In this document: one piece after another, positions 29,083 through 38,285 of the stretch | How the letters are laid out: every line of letters starts with the position of its first letter | How positions within the stretch are numbered: position 1 is the first letter of the stretch | Source: Flavobacterium psychrotolerans | GTDB taxonomy: Bacteria > Bacteroidota > Bacteroidia > Flavobacteriales > Flavobacteriaceae | DNA: 64,000 nucleotides | NCBI RefSeq assembly: GCF_003097635.1 | Contig: NZ_QCZI01000001.1 | Coordinates: 310,001-374,000 of the forward strand | Reading direction: 5' to 3' | Made by a program: the position numbers and the translations under genes | The notes under the pieces: generated by a model | Seen by the model: only the letters and a program-made list of their open reading frames with translations | Database searches by the model: none | Told to the model about the DNA's origin: nothing

Positions 29083-29484
29083 TTATTTCCAATTAAAAGT
29101 GATTCTCTTGTCGATTTCAGGATGTAAACTCAAAAAAACGGGACAGGTCATTGCAGCTCTTTCCAGAATGATTTTGGTTTTATCATCTGGGGAATAATTC
29201 ATGTCAAATACAATTTCGATAGCGTTGATTCTTCTTGGTTCTGCTTGCATGATTTTATTTACCGAAGCAATTGAATCGCTTATTGAAACGTTCATATCGC
29301 GGGCTTTTATTCCCATAAGTGTCATCATACAACTCCCCAAAGCATTGGCCACTAAATCAGTTGGAGAGAAAGCCTCGCCTTTTCCGTTATTGTCAATTGG
29401 TGCGTCTGAAAGGATTTCGGTACCAGACTGCAAATGTATGGACGACGTTCTTAAATCGCCTAAATAGGTTATTTTTGAGGTCAT
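29083..29484 (-). CDS. OsmC-family peroxide reductase
   Basis: A 133-residue cytoplasmic protein that likely reduces organic hydroperoxides. Both redox cysteines are present: Cys52 in NALGSCMMTLMGIKARDM and Cys114 in AMTCPVFLSLHP. The FSPTDLVANALG segment is typical of the YhfA/OsmC branch. Its ATG overlaps the last base of the LysM-receptor gene stop (29484), so it is the last member of the guaA operon. Confidence 0.92.
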   Translation of the reverse strand: MTSKITYLGDLRTSSIHLQSGTEILSDAPIDNNGKGEAFSPTDLVANALGSCMMTLMGIKARDMNVSISDSIASVNKIMQAEPRRINAIEIVFDMNYSPDDKTKIILERAAMTCPVFLSLHPEIDKRITFNWK

Positions 29485-31505
29485 TAATTTACTTGTTTTA
29501 CAGATAAATCTTCTTCATATTGCATGATATAAACCCCCTTATTTACATACCCATTGGAATTCTTTTTAACGTATTCAAATTTACTTTCCACTTGTTGTGT
29601 ATTATCCTCATTAACGGAAGTTTCAAATGTTTTCCCCTGAGACAATCGCAACATGGTATCTAAAGTGACATCAAAACCTCGTGTGGCAAATTGACTTGGA
29701 AAGATTTTGTTTTTTTCTTTATATTCTTTTTCAAAAATGGCCGCGCCAGAAGAATCATTGTCACGAGTAAGAGAAGGATAAAGCATTTTTAGAATGGTAA
29801 GTCGCTTTAATGAAATTTCATCAAAATCTAATGTTTGATTTGGTTCGATAATCACCATTTGAATTTGGGAATTAGCCAATTCATTAAGCAACGCATTTGT
29901 AGTTTCTATAATCATTACCGTTCTTTCAGAATCCATGACCACATAATTCAACTTGTCTTTTTCTAAGAGTGACTTCAAGTTTATGATATCCAAAGCACCC
30001 GTTTCGGTGATTGCAACGAATTTTGCCGAAGGACATTTTTTGGAAATAAACTCTTTATTAGATGTTTTTTTCGGGTCACTAACTACAATAATATTTCCGT
30101 GTTTAGCCAACATAAAATCAAACATAGCACTTTTTGCAAAATCGCTCGGTGGCATGGCTTGATATAAATTACTATATGATTTTCCAATCTCTTTTGATAA
30201 CGGAGAAATCACCGGAACGTTTTTGTCTTTTAATAGCTCTGCTACTTTTTCAACATATTGTTGATAAAATGGTCCTATTATAGCATCGGCATTTTGAAGG
30301 TTATTAACTTGAACAACATTATCCACATTGGAAGATATTTTGCTTTCTTCGGAATCAAATATCTTCACATCAATATTTAACCCTAAAGTTTTAGCCGAGT
30401 CAATTGCAATTAACGCTCCAGAATAAAAATCAAGTGTCATATTCAAAAAAGCATCCTTCTTTAATCGTATTGCCATTGTTTTCAACGTGTCTCCTTGAAT
30501 TCTTGAAGCATTGAAGGGAAGCAATAAAACCAATTGTTTCTTATCCTCTTTTTTTATTGTTTTCGACAAATCGACAAATTTAGCATTCGAAATAGGAGGA
30601 GCTACTAGCGTAATAGACCCTTTTCCTGGGACTTTAAGTATCATTCCTTCTTTTACTCCATCTGCCAAAGAGGGATTCATAAGAATCAATTCCTCCTGAG
30701 TTAAATGAAATAATTGTGTCAAACTGTAAAATGTTTCCTTTGGTTTTACTTCATAATTAGCAAATGCATATTTTTTAGGATTTTTTGCGTATTCGGTCGT
30801 TGAAGAGAATTCAGGAACTACTAATTTCTCGACAGGATTTGCTATTTGCTCTACTTGATGATTAACAATTTCGGATTTCACATTGCTTGCGTCAATAATT
30901 AATTTATAACCTACGGTTAAATTAGAAACTATTGCTGGATTTTTTTGTTCTAATTCCTGAACACTAATTCCGTATTTTTTTGCAATTCCAAATTTTGTTT
31001 CTCCTGGCTCAACAACGTGGAAAATTACCTTTTCAGGCACTGTTACTGAAACTTTTTCAGTTTTCTTGATTGCGGTTTCAGTAGGCTGGGGAGCTTTTTT
31101 TTCCGAGACTAAAGCCACTGCTTCATTCGTTGGAATTTTAATCGTTTGCCCTGTTTTTAAGCCGTCTTTTAAGATATCTTCATTAAGTGTCTTTAACTCA
31201 AATACGTTTACATTATAATCCCTAGATATGCTGTAAAGCGTTTCTTTAGATTTTACAATGTGCGTTTTAAAAGTGCTTTCCTTTTGAATTGAAGTGGGAA
31301 TTAAAATAACGTCATTTTCCTTAATTCCTGCTTGGGAATCTGGATTCAACCTGTAAATATCAAATGGGGTAACCTTATACTTTGCGGCAATATGTGTAAT
31401 TGTTTCCCCTTTTAAAACAGTGTGTTTTAAAAAACTGTTGTCTTGCGCAAAAAGCGAAAAGGAAATTAAATAAATTACTAGGAAAGAAACGAGAATTCGA
31501 TTCAT
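29484..31505 (-). CDS. LysM protein with periplasmic-binding-protein-like receptor domain
   Basis: A 673-residue envelope protein. A signal peptide (MNRILVSFLVIYLISFSLFAQ) is followed by four LysM peptidoglycan-binding modules (about residues 25-70, 80-127, 163-208 and 240-290; motif as in KETLYSISRDYNVNVFELK). The C-terminal 370 residues resemble a type 1 periplasmic-binding/amino-acid receptor fold (LVLLLPFNASR, DFYSGALIAIDSAKTLGL, ADAIIGPFYQQYVEKVAELL, VPVISPLS). It may sense or scaffold at the cell wall; no transport genes are adjacent. The start at 31505 begins the signal peptide; an ATG at 31544 is less likely. Confidence 0.88.
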   Translation of the reverse strand: MNRILVSFLVIYLISFSLFAQDNSFLKHTVLKGETITHIAAKYKVTPFDIYRLNPDSQAGIKENDVILIPTSIQKESTFKTHIVKSKETLYSISRDYNVNVFELKTLNEDILKDGLKTGQTIKIPTNEAVALVSEKKAPQPTETAIKKTEKVSVTVPEKVIFHVVEPGETKFGIAKKYGISVQELEQKNPAIVSNLTVGYKLIIDASNVKSEIVNHQVEQIANPVEKLVVPEFSSTTEYAKNPKKYAFANYEVKPKETFYSLTQLFHLTQEELILMNPSLADGVKEGMILKVPGKGSITLVAPPISNAKFVDLSKTIKKEDKKQLVLLLPFNASRIQGDTLKTMAIRLKKDAFLNMTLDFYSGALIAIDSAKTLGLNIDVKIFDSEESKISSNVDNVVQVNNLQNADAIIGPFYQQYVEKVAELLKDKNVPVISPLSKEIGKSYSNLYQAMPPSDFAKSAMFDFMLAKHGNIIVVSDPKKTSNKEFISKKCPSAKFVAITETGALDIINLKSLLEKDKLNYVVMDSERTVMIIETTNALLNELANSQIQMVIIEPNQTLDFDEISLKRLTILKMLYPSLTRDNDSSGAAIFEKEYKEKNKIFPSQFATRGFDVTLDTMLRLSQGKTFETSVNEDNTQQVESKFEYVKKNSNGYVNKGVYIMQYEEDLSVKQVN

Positions 31506-31558
31506 TCTTACACTTTTTACTGGTTTAATGGTTAGGTTAGTCAATTTAAATTGATTTA

Positions 31559-32377
31559 TTAGTTACTTTTATTTATTGTCAATAGCTGTCCTACTTGCAA
31601 ACCTTTTTGCAATAGCACTTTATTTTGTTGCTTGATTTCATCAACCGTTACATTGTATTTTTTAGATAAACTATACAAGGTTTCTTTTGGCTCCACTTTA
31701 TGTGTAATGTTGTTTCCCGCAACTTGTTCTTGAGGAACAACGACTTTAGAAACAGAACTCGCCGGCTCTATTACTGAGCTCACAACATCATTACCAGCAG
31801 AACCTTTTGTTGAAGGAATTATAATGACCTGGCCTATTTTCAAACCATTAATTAACATTTTTTGATTGCTAGACTTGATTTCATCCACAGGAACATTGTA
31901 TTTTCTTGATATACTGTAAAGCGTTTCCTTAGGCTCAACGGTATGGCTAATTTCCGAAAAATTATCCGAAGAAACTACAATCGGTTTTTCTTTTTCCGCA
32001 ATCACTTTCTCCGCATTCACTTTTTCTTTTTCAACTGTCCGTTTTACGACTGGCACTTCTTTCACAACCTTTTTTATGACTGGAGGAGAAACGGGTTCGG
32101 GAGCATTGTTTAAATTCGTTTCTTCAACCACCACAACTTCTTTTCTTGGAACAGGGATCTTCAAAATCATGCCTTGGCTAATTCCATCAACCGCAAATTT
32201 ATTTAATCTGTAAATTTCTGAAGGATCCGTCAAGTATTTCTTAGAAAGCATCTTAACCGATTCTCCCAATTGCACTTCATGGTCGATAATATCAACTTCT
32301 TGATTCTTCTTTGAATTTTGACTAAACCCATTGAGACTAATCGTCATCAAGAAAAAAAACAGTATAAGCTTCTTCAT
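31559..32377 (-). CDS. Triple-LysM secreted protein
   Basis: A 272-residue secreted protein with signal peptide (MKKLILFFFLMTISLNGFSQ) and three LysM modules at about residues 33-75, 146-190 and 226-270 (HTVEPKETLYSISRKYNV and close variants). A Lys/Val/Glu-rich linker (VVKRTVEKEKVNAEK) joins the first and second. There is no catalytic domain, so it is a wall-binding protein or a partner of the larger LysM protein next to it. It lies 21 bp after guaA and 53 bp before the larger LysM gene. Confidence 0.9.
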   Translation of the reverse strand: MKKLILFFFLMTISLNGFSQNSKKNQEVDIIDHEVQLGESVKMLSKKYLTDPSEIYRLNKFAVDGISQGMILKIPVPRKEVVVVEETNLNNAPEPVSPPVIKKVVKEVPVVKRTVEKEKVNAEKVIAEKEKPIVVSSDNFSEISHTVEPKETLYSISRKYNVPVDEIKSSNQKMLINGLKIGQVIIIPSTKGSAGNDVVSSVIEPASSVSKVVVPQEQVAGNNITHKVEPKETLYSLSKKYNVTVDEIKQQNKVLLQKGLQVGQLLTINKSN

Positions 32378-32398
32378 ATGTTATAAAAAATTATTAAA

Positions 32399-33928
32399 TT
32401 ATTCCCATTCTATTGTTGCAGGTGGTTTTGAGCTGATGTCATATACCACTCTATTCACGCCTTTCACCTTATTTATAATATCATTGGACACTTTCATCAG
32501 GAAATCATATGGTAAATGAACCCAGTCGGCAGTCATTCCGTCCGTAGATTCAACCGCTCTAAGAGCCACAACTTTTTCATACGTGCGTTCGTCACCCATA
32601 ACTCCCACGCTATTTACGGGAAGCAAAATGGCGCCGGCTTGCCAAACTTTATCGTATAAACCCCAAGATTTCAATCCATCAATAAATACCGCGTCAACTT
32701 CTTGCAATATACGAACTTTTTCTAAAGTAATATCACCTAAAATTCGTATCGATAATCCAGGTCCTGGAAAAGGATGTCTTCCTAATAATTCAGCATCTAT
32801 TCCTAATGTTGCTCCTACTCTGCGAACCTCATCTTTAAAAAGCATGCGCAATGGCTCCACGATTTTTAATTTCATATAATCGGGTAATCCACCAACATTG
32901 TGATGCGATTTGATGGTAGCCGAGGGTCCTTTTACCGAAACCGATTCTATCACATCTGGATAAATAGTTCCTTGGGCCAACCACTTCACATCCTCAAGAA
33001 GGTGCGATTCATCATCAAAAACTTCGATAAAAACACGTCCGATAATTTTTCTTTTGGTTTCAGGATCGCTTATATCTGCCAGTTCATCCAAGAAACGAGA
33101 AGAGGCATCGACTCCTTTCACGTTCAACCCCATGTGTTTGTATTGGTCGAGTACGTTTTCAAATTCATTTTTGCGCAACAAACCATTGTTCACAAAAATG
33201 CAATACAAATTTTTACCGATTGCCTGATGCAATAACACTGCAGCAACTGTTGAATCGACACCACCAGAAAGTCCTAAAACCACTTTGTCATTTTGCAACT
33301 TCTCCTTTAATTCAGCCACCATTTCTCCAACAAAAGCATTGGGGGTAAAGTTTTGTGGAACATGGGCAATCTTGACCAAAAAGTTTTCCAATAGCTGTTT
33401 TCCATCGGTTGAATGATACACTTCAGGATGAAACTGTATGGCATATGTTGTCTCCCCTTCTATTTTATAGGCAGCATTTTCGACATCGTGCGTGCTTGCC
33501 AATCGAACTCCGTTTGTAGGCAATTCTTTAATAGTATCACTATGGGACATCCAAACTTGGGAATTTTCAGAAATATTTTCGAAGAAAGTTTCCCCACCTT
33601 TTATGTATGATAAATTTGCTCTTCCGTATTCTCTAGTATCCGATGGAGCCACTTCGCCACCACTAAAATGGGCTAAATATTGCGCTCCGTAACAAACCGA
33701 AAGCAAAGGCAATTTACCCCGAATTTCAGACAAATCAGGATGTAGCACATCATCGGCACGAACAGAAAACGGACTTCCGGAAAGAATGACCGCTTTGTAA
33801 CTGGATAAATCACTTGGAAAATGATTGTATGGGAAAATTTCGCAAAATATATTTAATTCGCGAACTCTTCGGGCAATTAGTTGTGTGTATTGCGATCCGA
33901 AGTCTAAAATAAGTACGTTGTGTTGCAT
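32399..33928 (-). CDS. guaA: GMP synthase (glutamine-hydrolysing)
   Basis: Converts XMP to GMP with glutamine and ATP. The 509-residue product has the class I amidotransferase domain ([17 protein letters not shown] nucleophile near residue 80; QFHPEVYHS), the ATP pyrophosphatase P-loop [19 protein letters not shown] and the dimerisation domain ending in [17 protein letters not shown], the invariant C terminus. The start at 33928 ([16 protein letters not shown]) is preferred over 33934. It heads an operon with two LysM genes and osmC, an unusual partnership. Confidence 0.97.
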   Translation of the reverse strand: MQHNVLILDFGSQYTQLIARRVRELNIFCEIFPYNHFPSDLSSYKAVILSGSPFSVRADDVLHPDLSEIRGKLPLLSVCYGAQYLAHFSGGEVAPSDTREYGRANLSYIKGGETFFENISENSQVWMSHSDTIKELPTNGVRLASTHDVENAAYKIEGETTYAIQFHPEVYHSTDGKQLLENFLVKIAHVPQNFTPNAFVGEMVAELKEKLQNDKVVLGLSGGVDSTVAAVLLHQAIGKNLYCIFVNNGLLRKNEFENVLDQYKHMGLNVKGVDASSRFLDELADISDPETKRKIIGRVFIEVFDDESHLLEDVKWLAQGTIYPDVIESVSVKGPSATIKSHHNVGGLPDYMKLKIVEPLRMLFKDEVRRVGATLGIDAELLGRHPFPGPGLSIRILGDITLEKVRILQEVDAVFIDGLKSWGLYDKVWQAGAILLPVNSVGVMGDERTYEKVVALRAVESTDGMTADWVHLPYDFLMKVSNDIINKVKGVNRVVYDISSKPPATIEWE

Positions 33929-34140
33929 GCGCAAAAATAACTTTTATATTCGAAATTTAAAATAATACCTATAAAATTAGTCTTTTTTTTATTATTTTAT
34001 AGGACTGACACTTATTATTAAAAAATTACGTTACATTATAGTGAAATAAAACAGCATCTTTTGAAAAAAAAAATTTTTTTTGAGTGAGTTTTTTAAAAAT
34101 TTATGCACTTTTGTAAACGTAATAAACAACTACAATTTCT

Positions 34141-34863
34141 ATGGTAATTTTAAATTTTATATTGCAAGCCAATCCTGTCACTGACACTATCGCTAATGCC
34201 GTCGCAAATCCAGCGAGTACTGAAGTTAGCGTTACAGAAAATATATCCTATTTAGAGTTTTTATTAAAAGGTGGGGTAATGATTTTCCCGCTAATCCTTT
34301 TACTATTCTTTTGTGTATATGTAATTATCGAACGCTATTTGTCTATTAAAAAAGCGGCTAAACAAGATGTCAATTTATTAAATGATATCAAAATGCAACT
34401 AAAAACTGGGAAACTGGACAACGCCATTATGCTTTGTAGCAGAGAAAATACCGCCTCGGGAAATATTTTGAGAAGTGGAATCTCTATTATCGGAAGACCA
34501 ATTGGCGAAATAGAATCCGTGATGGAAAAAACGGCAAACATTGAAATTGCCCAAATGGAAAAAGGTCTGACTTATCTTGGATTGATTTCGGGAATTGCCC
34601 CAATTCTTGGATTTATCGGAACCATTTCGGGGGTTATCAAAATTTTTCATACCATTTCTAACACAGGAAACTTGAATATCCAAACCATTTCCGGAGGGTT
34701 ATACGAAAAAATGATTAGTAGTGGTGCTGGATTGGTTGTAGGTGTTGTTGCTTATTCCGCTTACCATTTGTTTAATATGATGATTGACGGTTTTGCTTTG
34801 AAAGTGCAAAAACAAACCTTAGAAATCATCAGTATAATACAAGAACCACAAAATGGCAATTAA
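34141..34863 (+). CDS. exbB: MotA/TolQ/ExbB proton channel protein
   Basis: A 240-residue inner-membrane protein that, with ExbD/TolR, turns proton flow into force for TonB or Tol. Three helices are visible (about residues 43-66, 140-160 and 190-215), with LISGIAPILGFIGTISGVI as the conserved ExbB block. It overlaps the following exbD gene by 11 bp, so the pair is co-translated. ExbB and TolQ are hard to tell apart here; without TonB nearby the partner is unclear. Confidence 0.9.
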   Translation: MVILNFILQANPVTDTIANAVANPASTEVSVTENISYLEFLLKGGVMIFPLILLLFFCVYVIIERYLSIKKAAKQDVNLLNDIKMQLKTGKLDNAIMLCSRENTASGNILRSGISIIGRPIGEIESVMEKTANIEIAQMEKGLTYLGLISGIAPILGFIGTISGVIKIFHTISNTGNLNIQTISGGLYEKMISSGAGLVVGVVAYSAYHLFNMMIDGFALKVQKQTLEIISIIQEPQNGN

Positions 34864-35245
34864 AAGAAACAAACGTTTTCACGCTGAAATTCCAACTTCG
34901 TCTTTAAGCGACATCATGTTCTTCTTGTTTTTGTTTTTCCTGATTATCTCCACCTTGGCCAACCCCAATGTGATCAAACTGACTTTACCAAAAGCCAAGT
35001 CAAACGAAACAACAAACAAAGACCATATTAGTTTATCGGTTACGGAAGACAAAATCTATTATATCAATAAAGTGCAGGTTCCTTTTGAACAATTGGAGCA
35101 GACATTAAACGATATGACTACTGCGGCAAATGACAAAGTAGTTGTAGTTCGCGTTCCTGCCGATAACAAAGTGCAAGATTTAGTCGATTTAATGCAAATG
35201 GGCGTTAAATTGAAACTGAACTTTGTTATTGCAACCACAAAATAA
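34853..35245 (+). CDS. exbD: ExbD/TolR biopolymer transport protein
   Basis: A 130-residue protein with one membrane helix (about residues 21-37) and a periplasmic domain. The essential proton-path Asp is present at position 20 (SLSDIMFFLFLFFLI). The periplasmic part ends in the typical VQDLVDLMQMGVKLKLNFVIAT strand-helix. It is the partner of the overlapping ExbB gene and is followed by a terminator. Confidence 0.92.
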   Translation: MAIKRNKRFHAEIPTSSLSDIMFFLFLFFLIISTLANPNVIKLTLPKAKSNETTNKDHISLSVTEDKIYYINKVQVPFEQLEQTLNDMTTAANDKVVVVRVPADNKVQDLVDLMQMGVKLKLNFVIATTK

Positions 35246-35265
35246 CTCTCGAAAACAATTCATAG

Positions 35266-35293
35266 AAAACCTGTCATTTTGATAGGTTTTTTT
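35266..35293 (+). terminator. Terminator of exbB-exbD
   Basis: AACCTGTCA pairs with TGATAGGTT (one G-T pair), with a short loop and a T7 tail, 20 bp after exbD. Confidence 0.88.
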
Positions 35294-35303
35294 ATGATGT
35301 ATT

Positions 35304-36593
35304 TTGATTACTTTTATTTTTTTAAACTACATAGATTTGAATTCTTCTTCTGAAAATTTTTCTGTTCGCTCCATTTTCAAATGGATACTGATTAGTTTGA
35401 TTATTGGTATCCTTTCAGGTTCTGTATCGGCATTCTTTTTGGTTTCCTTAAATTGGGTAACCACTTTCAGGGAAAACAATTTCTGGCTTATTGGATTGCT
35501 TCCACTTGGCGGGCTATTCATTGGTTTGATGTATCATTATTACGGGAAAACTGCCGTAAAAGGCAATAATCTCATACTGGAAGAATACGAGAATCCTCAA
35601 AAAACTATTCCGTTACTCATGGTGCCTTTAGTTTTAATTGGCACATTAATCACTCATCTTTTGGGAGGTTCCGCAGGTCGTGAAGGAACGGCGGTGCAAA
35701 TGAGCAGTTCCATTGCCGATCAGTTTACAACTATTTTTAAACTGGATAATTCCGAACGAAAAACCATCTTAATACTGGGAATTAGTGCAGGGTTTGCTTC
35801 GGTTTTCGGAACTCCATTAGCTGGTGCTTTGTTTGCTTTGGAGGTTTTGTACTTCAGTAAAATTAATTTAAAAAGCATCCTGACTTCTTTTTTAGTGGCA
35901 TATATCGCTTATTATGTAGTTGAATTTTTGCACGTACAACATACCCATTATTTCATCCCCACAGTTCCTGATATCTCTCCCTTGAATCTGTTTTGGATAA
36001 GCATTGTTGGAATTTTATTCGGATTGGCAGCCATGTTATTTTCCAAATCTACCCACTTTTGGCACCGCCTCTTTTCAAAATTTATAGCTTACCCTCCACT
36101 CCGACCGTTTGTTGGTGGAGCAATCTTAGCAATGAGCATTTACGTCATCGGAACCACAAAATATATTGGATTGGGAGTTCCCACAATTGTGGATGCCTTC
36201 CAAAACGCAAATGCTAATTACGATTTTATTCTCAAAATTCTATTTACTGGATTTACGCTTGGAGCGGGTTTTAAAGGCGGAGAAGTGACACCTCTTTTTT
36301 TCATAGGAGCCACTTTAGGAAGCGCATTGTCCGTTTTTATTCCTTTACCCATAGCCCTTTTGGCAGGAATGGGATTCGTAGCCGTTTTCTCTGGAGCTAC
36401 CCATACTCCTATTGCCTGTACAGTTATGGGAATGGAATTATTTGGATTAGAAAGTGGCATTTACATTGCGATTGCTTGTGTACTATCCTACTTTTTTTCA
36501 GGTTCTATGGGTATTTACGGCTCGCAAATTGTAAAAGGTCCTAAACATGTCTTATACCAAAAATGGCGTGGTTCAAATTTAGAAGATTTATAG
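35304..36593 (+). CDS. ClC-family chloride channel/transporter
   Basis: A membrane protein of up to 429 residues with about ten helices. Family motifs: GGSAGREGTAVQMSSSIAD near residue 122 (the GREGT filter with the external gating Glu), GISAGFASVFGTPLAGALFALE, and FKGGEVTPLFFIGATLGS in place of the classic GxFxP. No CBS domains. No ATG lies in frame before residue 76, so translation must begin at a non-ATG codon: TTG at 35304 or, more likely, TTG at 35337 (just before NSSSENFSVRSIFKW). It follows directly after the exbD terminator, leaving little room for a promoter. Confidence 0.88.
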   Translation: MITFIFLNYIDLNSSSENFSVRSIFKWILISLIIGILSGSVSAFFLVSLNWVTTFRENNFWLIGLLPLGGLFIGLMYHYYGKTAVKGNNLILEEYENPQKTIPLLMVPLVLIGTLITHLLGGSAGREGTAVQMSSSIADQFTTIFKLDNSERKTILILGISAGFASVFGTPLAGALFALEVLYFSKINLKSILTSFLVAYIAYYVVEFLHVQHTHYFIPTVPDISPLNLFWISIVGILFGLAAMLFSKSTHFWHRLFSKFIAYPPLRPFVGGAILAMSIYVIGTTKYIGLGVPTIVDAFQNANANYDFILKILFTGFTLGAGFKGGEVTPLFFIGATLGSALSVFIPLPIALLAGMGFVAVFSGATHTPIACTVMGMELFGLESGIYIAIACVLSYFFSGSMGIYGSQIVKGPKHVLYQKWRGSNLEDL

Positions 36594-36661
36594 AATTGGA
36601 AATCTTAGATTATTCTTAAATGTTTTCAAGATTAGGCTAAAAAAATGTAAATTCGCAACCT

Positions 36662-37666
36662 ATGAAAAAGGAAGACATTGAAGCATTAGGGTTATTACTT
36701 TCAACGCCAAAAAAAATAGCGATAATACCACACCGAAGCCCCGATGGGGATGCTATGGGTTCTACATTGGCATTATACCATTTTTTATTGAAATTAAATC
36801 ACAAACCGGTCGTCATTGCCCCTAATGAGTTTCCTGATTTTTTAGCGTGGTTACCAGGTTCAGATAAGGTATTGATTTTTGAAAAAGACAAAGAAAATAC
36901 CACTAAAATGCTGCAAGAATCAGAACTGATTTTTACTTTAGATTTTAATGCTTTGCATCGCACGGGCGAAATGGAGCACGTTTTAAACAAACTGCAAACC
37001 ACTTTTGTCATGATTGACCATCATCAAAGTCCGGATGATTTTGCACAGTTTACGTATTCGGACACCAACTTTGGTTCTACCTGTGAGATGATTTATAATT
37101 TTATTTCCCTTTTGGGTAAAAAAGACCAATTAGACCAAACTATTGCCACGTGTATTTACACTGGAATTTTAACCGATTCCGGATCCTTCCGATTTCCAAA
37201 AACCACCGGAACAACCCATCGAATTATTGCCGATTTAATAGATTTGGGTGCTGAAAACACCACTATACCAACTTTGCTTTTCGACAACAATTCATACGAC
37301 CGATTGCAATTATTGGGAAAAGCGTTGCAAAACATGAAGGTGTTTCCAGAGTACAAAACCACTTACATTTCGCTTTCGCAAGAAGAGCTGGACACATTTC
37401 ATTATGTAAAAGGAGATACTGAAGGAATCGTAAATTACGGATTGACCATAAAAGGCATTCACTTTGCCGCAATTTTTATTGAACATAAAGATGAAAAAAT
37501 CATAAAAATTTCGTTCCGTTCTCAAGGCGATTTTGATGTCAATCAATTTGCCCGTGAACATTTCAGTGGTGGTGGACATATCAATGCTGCGGGAGGAAAA
37601 TCGAATCTATCTCTAAAAGATACCATTGCCAAATTTGAAAAACTGATTACCCAGATAAAAATATAA
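36662..37666 (+). CDS. DHH/DHHA1 phosphoesterase, NrnA-like (oligoribonuclease/pAp phosphatase)
   Basis: A 334-residue cytoplasmic enzyme predicted to degrade short oligoribonucleotides and 3'-phosphoadenosine-5'-phosphate. Motifs: HRSPDGDAMGSTLALYHFL (metal-binding DxD, about residues 24-42), FTLDFNALHR, MIDHHQSPDDF (DHH at about 119-121), TGILTDSGSFRF, and GGGHINAAGG of the DHHA1 domain near residue 303. Length matches NrnA. A near-consensus -7 box (TAAATTCG) lies 15 bp upstream. gldI follows after 5 bp, so they are probably one operon. Confidence 0.9.
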   Translation: MKKEDIEALGLLLSTPKKIAIIPHRSPDGDAMGSTLALYHFLLKLNHKPVVIAPNEFPDFLAWLPGSDKVLIFEKDKENTTKMLQESELIFTLDFNALHRTGEMEHVLNKLQTTFVMIDHHQSPDDFAQFTYSDTNFGSTCEMIYNFISLLGKKDQLDQTIATCIYTGILTDSGSFRFPKTTGTTHRIIADLIDLGAENTTIPTLLFDNNSYDRLQLLGKALQNMKVFPEYKTTYISLSQEELDTFHYVKGDTEGIVNYGLTIKGIHFAAIFIEHKDEKIIKISFRSQGDFDVNQFAREHFSGGGHINAAGGKSNLSLKDTIAKFEKLITQIKI

Positions 37667-37671
37667 TCAAC

Positions 37672-38271
37672 ATGAAATACATGAAACAAGTAGTTATTAT
37701 GGTATTCTGTGGCGTATTACTTTCGTGTTGTTCACAACAACAGCAGGCGCGCAGACCCATTTCACAATCTTCGGGAACCTTCCTTAAAGAATCTGTGATC
37801 CGAAATAAAAAACTAATTTCAGGAGAAGAAGCTAAAATTGATTCTATCATAAAAAGTAATCCTGCAATTCAATATATCGCTTCTGACAAAGGATATTGGT
37901 ATCGCTATGAAATTAAAAACACACAAGATAGCATTCGTCCAAAAAAAGGGGATATCGCCCATTTTAACTATGAAATAAAAGACCTAGATGGCAATGTGAT
38001 TTATTCTGAATTGGAGCTAAGACCACAAACTTATCATGTGGATAAAGAACAGAAAATCATCATGGGTTTAAGACATGGAATAAAATTGATGCGTAAAAAT
38101 GAAACCGTAACATTTCTATTTCCATCTCACGTTGGATATGGATACCATGGAGATGACCGGAGAATTGGGCACAACCAACCCTTAATTTGCACTGTAACGC
38201 TAAATGATTTTGCGCCAGAGACGAGTCAAAACAGCGAACTGGTGAAACAGACCAAAATAACAACTGAATAA
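37672..38271 (+). CDS. gldI: Gliding-motility lipoprotein GldI, FKBP-type peptidyl-prolyl isomerase
   Basis: A 199-residue lipoprotein with an FKBP fold, required for gliding in Flavobacterium by helping fold the gliding/T9SS machinery. The signal VIMVFCGVLLSCCSQQQQ gives a lipobox; conserved GldI features include SGEEAKIDSIIKSNP, GYWYRYEIKN, KKGDIAHFNYEIKDLDGNVIYS, IMGLRHGIKLMRKNETVTFLFPSHVGYGYHGD. The FKBP active-site aromatics are mostly kept. ATGs at 37672 and 37681 are both possible. Downstream lie two further isomerase genes, giving a folding-factor cluster. Confidence 0.9.
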   Translation: MKYMKQVVIMVFCGVLLSCCSQQQQARRPISQSSGTFLKESVIRNKKLISGEEAKIDSIIKSNPAIQYIASDKGYWYRYEIKNTQDSIRPKKGDIAHFNYEIKDLDGNVIYSELELRPQTYHVDKEQKIIMGLRHGIKLMRKNETVTFLFPSHVGYGYHGDDRRIGHNQPLICTVTLNDFAPETSQNSELVKQTKITTE

Positions 38272-38285
38272 TAATTAATTTAAAA

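Noticed and set aside
29484..32377. LysM repeats as a possible tandem DNA repeat or CRISPR
   Set aside because: The repeats are protein-level only, with diverged DNA and irregular spacing; no CRISPR array is present in the window.
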